Positions 7,871-16,911 of a stretch of DNA of 64,000 nt are shown here, piece by piece. This stretch comes from ZC4RG30 sp035556135 (GTDB lineage: Bacteria; Pseudomonadota; Gammaproteobacteria; Steroidobacterales; Steroidobacteraceae): contig DATMFO010000005.1 in NCBI GenBank assembly GCA_035556135.1, positions 1 to 64,000 on the forward strand, in the 5' to 3' direction. The number at the start of each line of letters is the position of its first letter. Positions within the stretch are counted from its first letter, which is position 1. The notes beneath the pieces were generated by a model. It searched no databases. It saw only the letters and a list, made by a program, of their open reading frames with translations, and had not been told where the DNA came from. Position numbers and translations under genes: made by a program.

Positions 7871-9049
7871 TCAGGCCTGGGCCTGGGCAAGCCGCATCAG
7901 TCGCTGATACGCCGGCTTCGGTTTCAGCTCACGATCGAACAGAAGCGGATAGTTGGTGCGGCCAGGGACCGGGAAGCCGTTCTTCCACGACATGCCGTCG
8001 TGGAGGCCCCAGAAGGTCACGCGCTCGACGCGCTCCCTGTAGCGCAGCAGGATGCGGAAGATCTGCTCGTAGCGGTCCGCCAGCTTTTCCTGCACCTCAT
8101 CGGGCAGGCCGGCCTTGTACGGGTCGAGTTCCGCCGAGTAGGCGCCGCGGTTCGAAATTTCCGCGCCGGTGTTCGGGCCGGGCAGCACGTCGACATCGAG
8201 TTCGGTGACATGCACTTCAAGCCCCATGCCGGCATAGGTGGCAATGCTGCGTTCCCATTGTTCCATGTCCGGGTAGGTGAGCCCCAGGTGGCCCTGCAAT
8301 CCAACGCCGTCGATGGGCACGCCGCGATCGAGGTAGTCGCGCAGCACCTTCACCAGGAACTCGCGCTTGGCGGGGTTGTGCATGTTGTAGTCGTTGTAGA
8401 GCAGCTTCGCGGCCGGATCGGCCTTGCGGGCCATGCGGAAGGCCTGCTCCATGTAGTCATCGCCGATGGTGCGCTGCCAGGGTGAGGCGCGCCAGCCGTT
8501 GCCCTCGTCGATGGCCTCGTTGACCACGTCCCAGGTGTGCACGCGACCCTTGTAGCGGCCCACCATGGAGTTGATGTGTTCCTCCATGCGCCCGAGCAAT
8601 GCCGCGCGCGAGACCGGCGCGCCATCGGCACCGGTGAAGAGCGAGCGCGGCACCTGCGAGTGCCAGACCAGCGTGTGGCCGAGCACATGCATGTCGTGGC
8701 TTGCTGCAAAGTTGACCAGCTGGTCCGCGCGTTCCCGGCGCCAGTTGACCCCGTCGGGCTGGATCTCGCCCCACTTCATCGCGTTCTCGGCGGTGACGGA
8801 ATTGAATTCGCGTGCGATGAGGTCGAGATCGGGGCCGGTCTGCCGGTCGAGCATCTGGTTGCTCATGGCCACACCGATGCGGAAATGCCGGCGCCAGGCC
8901 GCTGCAAGGCCCGTGGGCTGCGCGGCGGCGCAAAGGCCTGGCAGCGCGAGTGCGCCCATCGCGGCCAGCCCTCCGCCAATTGCCTCGCGACGCGTGAGTG
9001 CCGATGGACCGCCAGCGATACCGGCTGCGTCCTGTTGCGGTCGTTTCAT
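7871..9049 (-). CDS. GH10 endo-1,4-beta-xylanase with Tat-type signal
   Basis: The 392-aa endo-xylanase has a single GH10 barrel. HTLVWHSQVP, the acid/base Glu178 in WDVVNEAID and the nucleophile Glu283 in VHVTELDVD are all intact. The N-terminus carries a twin-arginine pattern (LTRREAIGGG, residues 18-27) followed by a hydrophobic stretch and an Ala-rich cleavage site, implying export as a folded protein. The ATG at 9049 follows GGGGAGG at good spacing. It is first of a minus-strand xylanase-symporter-xylosidase set. A hairpin separates it from the upstream esterase gene. Confidence 0.94.
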   Translation of the reverse strand: MKRPQQDAAGIAGGPSALTRREAIGGGLAAMGALALPGLCAAAQPTGLAAAWRRHFRIGVAMSNQMLDRQTGPDLDLIAREFNSVTAENAMKWGEIQPDGVNWRRERADQLVNFAASHDMHVLGHTLVWHSQVPRSLFTGADGAPVSRAALLGRMEEHINSMVGRYKGRVHTWDVVNEAIDEGNGWRASPWQRTIGDDYMEQAFRMARKADPAAKLLYNDYNMHNPAKREFLVKVLRDYLDRGVPIDGVGLQGHLGLTYPDMEQWERSIATYAGMGLEVHVTELDVDVLPGPNTGAEISNRGAYSAELDPYKAGLPDEVQEKLADRYEQIFRILLRYRERVERVTFWGLHDGMSWKNGFPVPGRTNYPLLFDRELKPKPAYQRLMRLAQAQA

Positions 9050-9084
9050 CAAGACCTCCCCTTCACTTGAGCATATGGCACAAC

Positions 9085-9106
9085 GGGGCTGCATCAAAGC
9101 AGCCCC
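9085..9106 (-). terminator. Hairpin between esterase and xylanase genes
   Basis: GGGGCTGC (9085-9092) pairs with GCAGCCCC (9099-9106) across a 6-base loop. On the minus strand it follows the esterase stop codon and precedes the xylanase leader. No strong T-run follows, so it may attenuate rather than fully end transcription, making the xylanase level partly independent of the esterase. Confidence 0.6.
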
Positions 9107-9124
9107 GGGCTGTTGGCTATGACT

Positions 9125-10294
9125 TCACTTGAACAGCAGCGGTGCCATTTCGCGCAGGCTGCGCCGCCACGACTGGAACTCGTGCGCGGTGTTCTGCGAC
9201 ACATAAAACACACTATTGATTCCCGCATCCTTCAGGGCCTTGGCGGTTGCCTGCGGATCGGCGCGGTTGCCGCCGGGGCCGCCGGGTCCGCCGCCACGGT
9301 TGCCACCCAGCTCGCGGCTGCCATAGCTGACGAACACCAGGCGCACCTTGTCCTTGAACCCCGGGGTGTTGTTTATGTCCTCGACGGTGATGGACCCGCC
9401 GCTGAACAGTCCGATGTGGGAGAACTTGTCCAGGTGCTTCAGCGTGATGGTCCTGGTCTCCATGCCACCCATCGACAGGCCGGCCATGGCGCGGTTGCGC
9501 TGGTCCTTCAGGGTGCGGAAATTGGTGTCGACATAGGGAATGAGCTCGTTCACCAGCACCTTCTCGAAATGGCTGATGTCGAAGCTGCCCATCCCCCCGA
9601 TGCGCACGTCATTGGTCATGCCGTAGGTCATCACGATGATGAAGGGCCTGGTCTTCTTCTCGGCGATGAGGTTGTCCATGATCAGGTTGGCGCGGCCCTG
9701 GTTGCTCCAGGCCGTCTCATCCTCGCCCCAGCCGTGCTGCAGGTAGAGCACCGGATAGCGCTGCGAGGTGTTCTTCTCGTAATCCGGGGGCGTGTAGACG
9801 AATGCCCGGCGCTGGGTGCCCGTGCTGGGCGAAGGGAACAGCACCTGCTGCACGCGGCCATGCGGAACGTCCTTCAGGGCGTAGAAGTCCTGGTCCTGCG
9901 CGGGGATCTCGATGCCGCTTTCCCAACGGATGGAGCCGTAGAAGTTCAGTGTGCCGGGGTCGTTGAAGGTGCCGCCATCGACCGTGAGGTGGTAGTAGTG
10001 GAACCCCTCGTCCAGCGGGCCTGCGGTGGTGCCGGTCCAGGCGCCGTCCGCGCCCTTGGCCAGCGTGGTGCCGCCACTGCCGCCCAGTCCGAGGCTCACG
10101 CTCACGGCCCTGGCGTCGGGCGCCTCGATGCGGAAGCGTGCGTAGCCCTGCGAGTTCACCTGCGGGTACGCCTGCTGCGGCTGGTTAAGCGTGGAAGGCT
10201 TGAAATCCTCCTTGATCGCCTCGGCGGCATTTGCCACTGATGCGCTCGCCGCCATGATGCCCGTCAACCACAAGACCATTGTGCTGCGTTTCAT
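9125..10294 (-). CDS. CE1-type esterase (feruloyl/acetyl-xylan esterase-like), secreted
   Basis: The 389-aa protein has a signal peptide (cleavage near ASVANA-A, residue 23), an N-terminal CBM48/early-set-like domain (about 45-125) and an alpha/beta hydrolase of the esterase D/CE1 group. The nucleophile is Ser274 in AGLSMGG and the probable catalytic His is His371 in NTAHEFQSW. Such enzymes remove ferulate or acetate from arabinoxylan, which fits the locus, but the exact substrate cannot be read from sequence. Residues 329-344 form an unusual Gly-rich insertion shortly before the catalytic His. The ATG at 10294 follows GGAGAG, and the gene diverges from the lactonase only 44 bp away. Confidence 0.82.
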   Translation of the reverse strand: MKRSTMVLWLTGIMAASASVANAAEAIKEDFKPSTLNQPQQAYPQVNSQGYARFRIEAPDARAVSVSLGLGGSGGTTLAKGADGAWTGTTAGPLDEGFHYYHLTVDGGTFNDPGTLNFYGSIRWESGIEIPAQDQDFYALKDVPHGRVQQVLFPSPSTGTQRRAFVYTPPDYEKNTSQRYPVLYLQHGWGEDETAWSNQGRANLIMDNLIAEKKTRPFIIVMTYGMTNDVRIGGMGSFDISHFEKVLVNELIPYVDTNFRTLKDQRNRAMAGLSMGGMETRTITLKHLDKFSHIGLFSGGSITVEDINNTPGFKDKVRLVFVSYGSRELGGNRGGGPGGPGGNRADPQATAKALKDAGINSVFYVSQNTAHEFQSWRRSLREMAPLLFK

Positions 10295-10338
10295 GTCGAT
10301 GCTCTCCTGCGTTGAAACTGCCTGTTAGGATGGCTGGA

Positions 10339-11223
10339 ATGACAAACGGACAAATTGCGACCGCTGAATGCGTGTGGCCGCTGGGTGCGAGACTGGGTGA
10401 GGGTCCCACCTGGAACGCGGCGACAGGCGAACTGTGGTTCGTGGACATCCACGCGGGGCAGGTCCACGCGCTGCATCCAGCCAGTGGCACAAGGCGCAGC
10501 TTCACCGCGCCGGAATCCACTGCGTTCATCTTTCCCTGCGTCGGAGGCGGATATCTCTGCGGCCTGCGCTCCGGACTGTTCCACTTTGATCCCCTGGGCG
10601 GCAAGTTCGAGCGCAGGGTGCGGGTGGATGCGGAGCATCCCGGCAACCGCCTCAACGATGGCTACGTCGACGCCGCGGGCCGCCTCTGGTTCGGCACCAT
10701 GGACGATGCCGCCCGGCAGCCCAGCGGATCGCTCTACCGCTACGATGGCACGCGCCTTGAGCGCATGGACTCCGGCTACGTGATCACCAATGGCCCGGCG
10801 ATGAGCCCCGATGGCAGGGTGCTTTACCACGTGGAGACGCAGGGCCGGCGCATGTATGCGTTCGATGTCGACGCCAGCGGCGCGCTTTCGGGCAAACGTG
10901 AATTCCTGGCCATCGATGAGCCGGGGGTCTACCCTGACGGGCCGGTGGTCGACACGCTGGGCAACATATGGCTGTCGCTGTATGGCGGCTGGGGCGTGCG
11001 CTGCTACAACCCGCAGGGCAAGCTGCTGCGCAAGCTGGAGCTGCCCGTCGCCCGCTGCACCAAGGTCGCCTTCGGCGGACCTGCGCTTTCCACCCTCTAT
11101 ATCACTACGGCCGCCGGTGGCCTGTCGGCAGAAGAGCTGGCACAGCAGCCCCTGGCCGGCGGCCTGTTCCGTGCGCAGATGGATGTGGCGGGTCTGCAAT
11201 CGCATGTGTTTGCCGGCTGGTAG
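10339..11223 (+). CDS. SMP-30/gluconolactonase-family pentonolactonase
   Basis: The 294-aa six-bladed beta-propeller has metal ligands in LGEGPTW (Glu21), NDGYVDAAGRLWFG, ITNGPAMSPDG and the YPDGPVVD aspartate. SMP-30 lactonases of sugar-oxidation loci open xylono- or arabino-lactone made by the sugar dehydrogenase, and both flanking steps are encoded nearby. Start choice is uncertain: ATG 10339 has an AGGA about 10 bases upstream, while the in-frame ATG at 10330 overlaps that site. The gene stands alone on the plus strand between two minus-strand operons. It converges on yjfF with a 9-bp gap and no obvious terminator. Confidence 0.85.
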   Translation: MTNGQIATAECVWPLGARLGEGPTWNAATGELWFVDIHAGQVHALHPASGTRRSFTAPESTAFIFPCVGGGYLCGLRSGLFHFDPLGGKFERRVRVDAEHPGNRLNDGYVDAAGRLWFGTMDDAARQPSGSLYRYDGTRLERMDSGYVITNGPAMSPDGRVLYHVETQGRRMYAFDVDASGALSGKREFLAIDEPGVYPDGPVVDTLGNIWLSLYGGWGVRCYNPQGKLLRKLELPVARCTKVAFGGPALSTLYITTAAGGLSAEELAQQPLAGGLFRAQMDVAGLQSHVFAGW

Positions 11224-11232
11224 CTGCTTGCC

Positions 11233-12237
11233 CTAGCTGGATCCGCCCCGTTTCTCCAGCACCCGCTGCAGCAGGCAGAACACCAGCAGCAGCGCGCCGA
11301 CGACGATGCGGGTCCACCAGGAACTGAGCGTGCCGTCGAAGGCGATCAGGGTCTGGATGATGCCGAGGATGAGCACACCGACGAAGGTGCCCGTCACGTA
11401 GCCGATGCCACCGCGCAGAAGGGTGCCGCCGATGACCACCGCGGCGATGGCATCCAGTTCCAGCCCCAGGCCGTGCAGGCTGTAGCCGGAAAGCATGTAG
11501 AAGGTCATCAGGATGCCGCCCAGCGCGGCGCAGAATCCACTAAGCAGGTAGACGCCGACCACGGTGCGGTCCACGCGCAGGCCCATCAGGCGCGCCGAGG
11601 ACTCATCTCCCCCGACGGCGTAGACGGTCCGCCCGAATGACGTGGCCTGCGCCAGCCACACGCCCAGCGCAACGACCACTACGGCGATCACGGCGCCGCT
11701 GGAGAGGCTGCCGAATCCCAGCGGGATGCGTGCCGCAGCCAGGGCACGGTATGCAGCGTGGTTGATGCTGATCGACTCGGTGCTGATGAGGTAGCTGAGC
11801 CCGCGCGCCAGGAACATGCCGCCCAGCGTGACGATGAACGGCTGCAGCCGGAAGCGCTGGATCAGCACGCCGTGCAGGAGGCCAAAGGCACATCCGGTGG
11901 CCAGCACCAGGGGCACCGCCACCAGCGGGCTGATCCCGTGTTCCTGCACCAGCGAGGCCAGCAGCATCGTTGCCAGCGCCACCACTGCGCCCACGGAAAG
12001 ATCGATGCCACCGGTGAGGATCACGAAGGTCATGCCCACGGCCACCACGCACAGGAAGCCGTTGTCGATGAGCAGGTTCAGGAACACCTGCGGCGCGAAG
12101 AAGCCGCGGTAGAGGATCGACCCGGCGATCGCCATCGCGAGGAACAGCGATACGGTGATCACCAGCGGCACATGGCGCGCATCCAGTCGCCAGTGCCGGG
12201 CGGGGCGGCCGGGCGGGCTTGCCAGCGCCTGCGTCAT
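11233..12237 (-). CDS. yjfF: Sugar ABC transporter permease, YjfF-like
   Basis: The 334-aa permease of the ribose/galactofuranose class (RbsC fold) has the GGIDLSVGAVVAL motif and about eight or nine hydrophobic segments. It is last in the five-gene operon. Its ATG overlaps the TGA of the preceding permease (ATGA), indicating translational coupling. The operon has the YtfQ-YtfR-YtfT-YjfF composition of the galactofuranose importer of enteric bacteria. Beside arabinofuranosidase and pentose-oxidation genes, L-arabinose or an arabinofuranoside is the likelier substrate; this is inference. Confidence 0.88.
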   Translation of the reverse strand: MTQALASPPGRPARHWRLDARHVPLVITVSLFLAMAIAGSILYRGFFAPQVFLNLLIDNGFLCVVAVGMTFVILTGGIDLSVGAVVALATMLLASLVQEHGISPLVAVPLVLATGCAFGLLHGVLIQRFRLQPFIVTLGGMFLARGLSYLISTESISINHAAYRALAAARIPLGFGSLSSGAVIAVVVVALGVWLAQATSFGRTVYAVGGDESSARLMGLRVDRTVVGVYLLSGFCAALGGILMTFYMLSGYSLHGLGLELDAIAAVVIGGTLLRGGIGYVTGTFVGVLILGIIQTLIAFDGTLSSWWTRIVVGALLLVFCLLQRVLEKRGGSS

Positions 12238-13283
12238 CGTGTCCCCGGACGGAACAGCAGGCCACGCAGGCTGTCCCGGAACTCCGCGGACTGCAGCAGC
12301 ATCACCGCGAACACCAGCACGGCCTTCACCGCGAGGTTCGCCTGTGGTGGCACGCCGGAGGAATAGATCACCGAGGTCAGCGCCTGGATGATCAGTGCAC
12401 CGAGCAGGGTGCCGGCGACGGTGAAACGCCCACCTGCCAGGGAGGTGCCGCCAAGCGCGACGGCGAGGATGGCATCCAGCTCCAGCAGCTGGCCGGCGTT
12501 GTTGCCGTCCGCGCTCTTCACGTTGGAGCTGATGATGAGGCCGGCGATGCCCGCGGTGAGTCCCGAGAACACGTACAGCCAGAAGGAAATCGCACGCGCC
12601 CGTACCCCTGCAATGTGCGCCGCCACCGGATTGAGGCCGATGGAGCGCACGAACAGCCCCAGGGCTGTGCGGGTGAGCGCCAGGTGCAGCCCGGCTGCCA
12701 CCGCCAGTGCCAGGACCAGGGCGAAGGGAATGCCCAGCAGGAAGCCATTGCCGATCTGGAAATAGGGCGGGTAATAGATGGTGATGATCTGCCCGCCGGT
12801 GATGAGCTGGGCGATGCCGCGACCCGCGATCATCAGGATCAGCGTGGCCACGATGGGCTGCATGCCGATGCGCACCACCAGCACGCCGTTCCAGGCGCCG
12901 CACAGGGCGGCAGCGAGCAGGGCCACGCCGATGGCGCCGGACAGCATCGCAAGCCCCGCTGCATCACCGGCCTGGGGCAGCAGCGTCGCTGCCACGGCGG
13001 CGGCGATGGCCACCACCGCGCCCACGGAGATGTCGATGCCGCGGATGGCGATCACCATCATCATGCCCAGCGATACCAGCATCAGCGGCGCCGCGCGGTT
13101 GAGCACGTCGACCAGGCTGCCGGTGAGATGCCCGTCCTGCCAGCTGATGCGCAGGAACCCGGGACTGGTGGCAGCGCCCACCAGCAGCAGCGCCACCAGC
13201 GCCAGCAACGAAGGGAACAGCGGATGCGCCGCGATCCAGCGGAGCAATGGCGGGCGGCCCGTGGTCGAAGGCGCGGGGGCCAT
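12234..13283 (-). CDS. ytfT: Sugar ABC transporter permease, YtfT-like
   Basis: This is the second RbsC-fold permease of the operon, about 349 aa, with the RGIDISVGAVVAIAA motif and repeated hydrophobic segments. It should form the membrane channel with the YjfF-like subunit. The ATG at 13283 is preferred because GCGGAG lies about 10 bases upstream; ATG 13292 and TTG 13301 are in frame but sit on or before that site and overlap the ATPase stop. Its own stop overlaps the next start by 4 bp. Confidence 0.87.
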   Translation of the reverse strand: MAPAPSTTGRPPLLRWIAAHPLFPSLLALVALLLVGAATSPGFLRISWQDGHLTGSLVDVLNRAAPLMLVSLGMMMVIAIRGIDISVGAVVAIAAAVAATLLPQAGDAAGLAMLSGAIGVALLAAALCGAWNGVLVVRIGMQPIVATLILMIAGRGIAQLITGGQIITIYYPPYFQIGNGFLLGIPFALVLALAVAAGLHLALTRTALGLFVRSIGLNPVAAHIAGVRARAISFWLYVFSGLTAGIAGLIISSNVKSADGNNAGQLLELDAILAVALGGTSLAGGRFTVAGTLLGALIIQALTSVIYSSGVPPQANLAVKAVLVFAVMLLQSAEFRDSLRGLLFRPGTR

Positions 13284-13284
13284 C

Positions 13285-14805
13285 TCAGGCATGCTCCGCA
13301 ATCAGCCCGTAGACGGCCTGCTCGTCGCAGCCGCCAGGCAGTTCGGCCACCTTGCGCCGTTCCCGCAGCACCACCACGCGGTCAGCCTCGCGGACCACTT
13401 CGGCAATTTCCGCCGAGATGAAGAGCACGGCCATGCCTTCGCCGGCCAGCTCCTCCACCACGCGCAGGATGTCCTCGCGCGCAGCCACGTCGATGCCCCG
13501 GGTGGGTTCGTCGAGTATCAGCAGGCGCGGCCGCGTCGCCAGCCACCGTGCCAGCAAGGCCTTCTGCTGGTTGCCACCGGAGAGCTGGCGGATGGGCACC
13601 TCGGCATTGGCCGCGGTGATGCCCAGCGTGCGGATCAGCTTAGCGGCCAGCTCCTGCTGTTCCTGTGGAGTCAGGCAGGGAGTGAGGCCGCGCCGGGCCT
13701 GCAGCGCGAGCACGATGTTCTCGCGCACCGACAGATCGCCGACCACACCTTCCAGCTGCCGGTCTTCGGCACAGAAGCCCATGCCCTGCGCAATGGCATC
13801 CACCGGGCCACGCAGGTCTACCTGCGTGCTGCCGGCGAGGATGGTGCCGCTGTCGTGCCGGTCCAGCCCGAATATCAGTCGCGCCAGCTCCGTGCGACCG
13901 GAGCCCAGCAGTCCTGCCACGCCGAGGATCGCTCCTTCGCCGATCGTGAGGTCCACTGGATGCAGCTTGCCCTTGCGACCCACCTGGCGCAGTTCCAGCG
14001 CCGGCGGCGTCGCAGCCTTCTCCGCGACGCGGTCCCGCCGTGTGCCTGCCCGCGGCGCCAGGGCGCGACCCACCATGGCCGCGATCAGTCCGGCGCGATC
14101 CAGCTCCGAGGGCAGGTATTCACCGACACGCGCCCCATTGCGCAGCACCGTCATCCGATCCGAAACCGCGTACACCTGGTCGAGGAAGTGCGTGACGAAC
14201 ACGATGGCCATGCCATTGGCCTTCAGCCGCTGCATCACGCGGAAGAGTTGCGCCACCTCATGGTCGTCGAGGCTGGAGGTGGGCTCATCGAGGATCAGCA
14301 CCCGCGCGGCGATGCTGGTGGCGCGTGCGATTGCCACCATCTGCTGGATGGCGATGGGATGGCTGCCGAGCTGGCTGTCCACATCCAGGTCGATCTGCAG
14401 GCTGGCAAGAGCGGCGCGCGCGCCTGCCTTCACGGCCTTCCAGTCGATACCGCCACCGGCCGTCCACGGGCGCCGCGGGTAGCGGCCCGCGAAAATGTTC
14501 TCGGCCACGGAGAGGTTGGGGCAGAGATTGACCTCCTGGTACACGGCGCAGATGCCCAGTTGCTGGGCCTCATGCGGCGAAACAGGCTGGATGGCGCGGC
14601 CGTCCAGCGTGATGGATCCTTCGTCGGGTGCCTGCGCGCCGGTGAGCACGCGGATCAGCGTCGACTTGCCGGCGCCGTTCTGCCCGAGCAGGGCATGAAC
14701 CTCACCCTGGCGCAGGCACAGCTCGACTTTGTCGAGTGCCTGCACGCCCGGAAACCGCAGGCTCAGGGCCCGGGCGTGCAGGAGGCAGTGCGTGCCCGCT
14801 TCCAT
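13285..14805 (-). CDS. ytfR: Sugar ABC transporter ATP-binding protein, YtfR-like
   Basis: This 506-aa tandem ATPase has two nucleotide-binding domains, as in RbsA/MglA/YtfR. The N-terminal domain has Walker A GQNGAGKST (41-49) and Walker B LILDEPTSSLDD, with a degenerate signature HPIAIQQMVAIARA as usual in this group. The C-terminal domain has a loosened Walker A (GLLGSGRTE), a normal signature LSGGNQQK and LILDEPTRGIDV. It powers the importer with the YtfT/YjfF-like permeases. The gene begins 21 bp after the binding-protein stop. Confidence 0.92.
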   Translation of the reverse strand: MEAGTHCLLHARALSLRFPGVQALDKVELCLRQGEVHALLGQNGAGKSTLIRVLTGAQAPDEGSITLDGRAIQPVSPHEAQQLGICAVYQEVNLCPNLSVAENIFAGRYPRRPWTAGGGIDWKAVKAGARAALASLQIDLDVDSQLGSHPIAIQQMVAIARATSIAARVLILDEPTSSLDDHEVAQLFRVMQRLKANGMAIVFVTHFLDQVYAVSDRMTVLRNGARVGEYLPSELDRAGLIAAMVGRALAPRAGTRRDRVAEKAATPPALELRQVGRKGKLHPVDLTIGEGAILGVAGLLGSGRTELARLIFGLDRHDSGTILAGSTQVDLRGPVDAIAQGMGFCAEDRQLEGVVGDLSVRENIVLALQARRGLTPCLTPQEQQELAAKLIRTLGITAANAEVPIRQLSGGNQQKALLARWLATRPRLLILDEPTRGIDVAAREDILRVVEELAGEGMAVLFISAEIAEVVREADRVVVLRERRKVAELPGGCDEQAVYGLIAEHA

Positions 14806-14826
14806 GGCTTCGCGGGGACCGCCCCG

Positions 14827-15792
14827 TCAGTACAGGCGCGTCGGCAGTGCTTCGCGGGCGTTGGCCTGCGTGAACACGGACTCATCGATCACGATGCGCC
14901 GGGGAATGCTCTTGCCGGCCACGACGTCCTTCACGGCCGACATCAGCAGTGGGCCCAGCAGCGGGTTGCATTCGACGGAGGCGTTGAGCTTGCCGGCGAT
15001 CATGGCATCGAAGGCGCCCTTCACCGCGTCGATCGAGACGATGAGGATGTCCTTGCCCGGCACCAGCCCGGCTTCCTCGATGGCCTGGATGGCGCCGATC
15101 GCCATGTCATCGTTGTGCGCATAAAGCACGTGGATGTTGCGGCCTTCGGCCTTCAGGAAGGCTTCCATCACTTCCTTGCCCTTGGCGCGCGTGAAATCAC
15201 CGGTCTGCGAGCGGATGATGCGGTAGCGCGGTTCCGCGCCGACGACTTCCTGGAAGCCGCGCTTGCGGTCATTGGCCGGCGCCGAGCCCACCGTGCCCTG
15301 CAGCTCCACGATGTTGATGTCGCCGGTGCGCTCGCGCGTGGCATCCAGCAGCCAGCGCCCGGCGCGGCGTCCTTCCTCCACGAAATCCGAGCCGATCAGG
15401 CTCAGGTACAGCGACTCGTCAGTCACGTCCACGGCGCGGTCGGTGATGATCACCGGGATGCCTGCCGACCTGGCTTCCTGCAGCACCGTCTCCCAGCCGG
15501 TCTCGACCACGGGCGAGAAGGAAATCACGTCCACCTTCTGGGCAATGAAGGAGCGCAACGCCTTGATCTGGTTCTCCTGCTTCTGCTGCGCGTCGGAGAA
15601 CTTCAGCTCGATGCCGGCATCGGCCGCAGCCTGCGTGATGGAATTGGTGTTCGCGGTGCGCCACTCGCTCTCGGCGCCGATCTGGCTGAAGCCCAGCACG
15701 ACGGCATCGCTGTCGGCTGACTTGTCGGTGGAGCACGCTGCAACGCCGATGGCGATCAGCAGCGTGGAGCAGAGCATTCTGATGTGCTTCAT
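14827..15792 (-). CDS. ytfQ: Periplasmic sugar-binding protein, YtfQ-like, predicted lipoprotein
   Basis: The 321-aa type I substrate-binding protein of the RbsB/YtfQ group carries VVLGFSQIGAESEWRTANT, EGRRAGRWL, GTVGSAPANDRKRGF and YAHNDDMAIGA, sequences typical of YtfQ. These proteins capture furanose or pyranose sugars for the ABC transporter. Unlike textbook YtfQ, the N-terminus (MKHIRMLCSTLLIAIGVAAC) ends in a lipobox with Cys20, so the mature protein should be lipid-anchored. The ATG at 15792 follows GGGGGA. It lies 38 bp downstream of the GguC-like gene in the same operon. Confidence 0.9.
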   Translation of the reverse strand: MKHIRMLCSTLLIAIGVAACSTDKSADSDAVVLGFSQIGAESEWRTANTNSITQAAADAGIELKFSDAQQKQENQIKALRSFIAQKVDVISFSPVVETGWETVLQEARSAGIPVIITDRAVDVTDESLYLSLIGSDFVEEGRRAGRWLLDATRERTGDINIVELQGTVGSAPANDRKRGFQEVVGAEPRYRIIRSQTGDFTRAKGKEVMEAFLKAEGRNIHVLYAHNDDMAIGAIQAIEEAGLVPGKDILIVSIDAVKGAFDAMIAGKLNASVECNPLLGPLLMSAVKDVVAGKSIPRRIVIDESVFTQANAREALPTRLY

Positions 15793-15830
15793 GTTGTTCC
15801 CCCAGGATGTTTGGCCGGTCGCCGCCGTGC

Positions 15831-16841
15831 CTACAGCGCGACGGTGCCGCCCATTTCGAAGTCCGGCGGCGCGACCGCCAGTGTATTCACCAGCGGGCTG
15901 CCCAGCGGCGGCAATTCGATCTCGTACCGCTCGCCCGGTTCGACGCGGATGCCATCCGCGAAGCTCAGGGTCGCCGTACCGAAGAAGTGCAGGTGCACGT
16001 CGCCGGGAATGCGGTGTGCCACGTATTTGAAGTGATGGTACTCGAGGTTGGCCAGCGATTGACTCATGTTGTCCTCGCCGGTGAGGAAGGGCTTTTCCCA
16101 GCGCACGCGGTCGCGACTGACGATGCGACTGCGGCCCTCCAGGTGCCTCGGCAGCGGCCCGGTGCGCAGTTCGGGACCCACGGCGCACTGGCGCAGCTTC
16201 GAATGCGCCAGGTAGAGGTAGTTGCGCCGCTCGGTCACGTGGTCTGAAAACTCGTTGCCGATGGCGTAACCCAGTCGCGCCGGCACCCCCTTGGGGGAGA
16301 TCACGTACAGGCCGACCAGCTCCGGCTCCTCGCCGCAATCCAGCGCGAAGGAGGGCGCAGTGATGGGACTGCCGCAGCCGACCACGATGCTGCCGTTGCC
16401 CTTGTAGAACCACTCCGGCTGCACGCCAGGCTCCTGGCCCTCGGGCCGGCCGCCCTCAATGCCCCACTGGAACATGCGCGCCGAATCGGTGGCCGGCGTC
16501 TTGCTGGCCGCGGCGCTGGTGGCCTTCCTGTGCATAGCGTCACGTGCCGAGGCGCTGCCCAGGTGAGTGAGGCCGGTGCCCGATACCAGGCAGCGGTGCG
16601 GCTCGGGATGGGTGAGCGGGGGCAGCATGCGGCCGGATTGCCGCAGCGCTTCATACGGCTCTTCGCCTTCGACCGCGAGCGCACCGGCCAGGGTGTCGAG
16701 GGCGGCCCGGTCGTGAAAGCAGCGCATCGCCAGCTCGTAGATGGACGTTGTGCCGGCCAGCACCTCGACGAGGGCGCCGCTGGCGTCAATCTTTCCGACA
16801 TGCGGTTGCCCCTGCACATCGAGGAATTGGATCAGTCGCAT
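15831..16841 (-). CDS. FAH-family protein, AraD1/GguC type
   Basis: The 336-aa protein has a C-terminal FAH fold: CGEEPELVGLY (metal Glu pair near 172-174) and GYAIGNEFSDH (about 191-201). Its N-terminus, MRLIQFLD, is typical of the GguC/AraD1 group, which is often encoded with sugar ABC transporters and pentose-oxidation enzymes. A 2-keto-3-deoxy-pentonate dehydratase role is plausible but would duplicate the FAH enzyme at 2295. It is first gene of the transporter operon. The ATG at 16841 has only a weak ribosome-binding site, and the promoter lies about 70 bp upstream. Confidence 0.82.
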   Translation of the reverse strand: MRLIQFLDVQGQPHVGKIDASGALVEVLAGTTSIYELAMRCFHDRAALDTLAGALAVEGEEPYEALRQSGRMLPPLTHPEPHRCLVSGTGLTHLGSASARDAMHRKATSAAASKTPATDSARMFQWGIEGGRPEGQEPGVQPEWFYKGNGSIVVGCGSPITAPSFALDCGEEPELVGLYVISPKGVPARLGYAIGNEFSDHVTERRNYLYLAHSKLRQCAVGPELRTGPLPRHLEGRSRIVSRDRVRWEKPFLTGEDNMSQSLANLEYHHFKYVAHRIPGDVHLHFFGTATLSFADGIRVEPGERYEIELPPLGSPLVNTLAVAPPDFEMGGTVAL

Positions 16842-16911
16842 GTTGTTGTGCCGGCGTGGGCCCCATGGCCGCCGGAGGACTCCCGGGTTGCGCAGTCTGA
16901 GCGGGGTGAGG

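Noticed and set aside
12778..15720. 980-codon plus-strand open frame across the ABC transporter operon
   Set aside because: Antisense shadow of ytfT, ytfR and ytfQ; low-complexity composition and no recognisable motif or ribosome-binding site.
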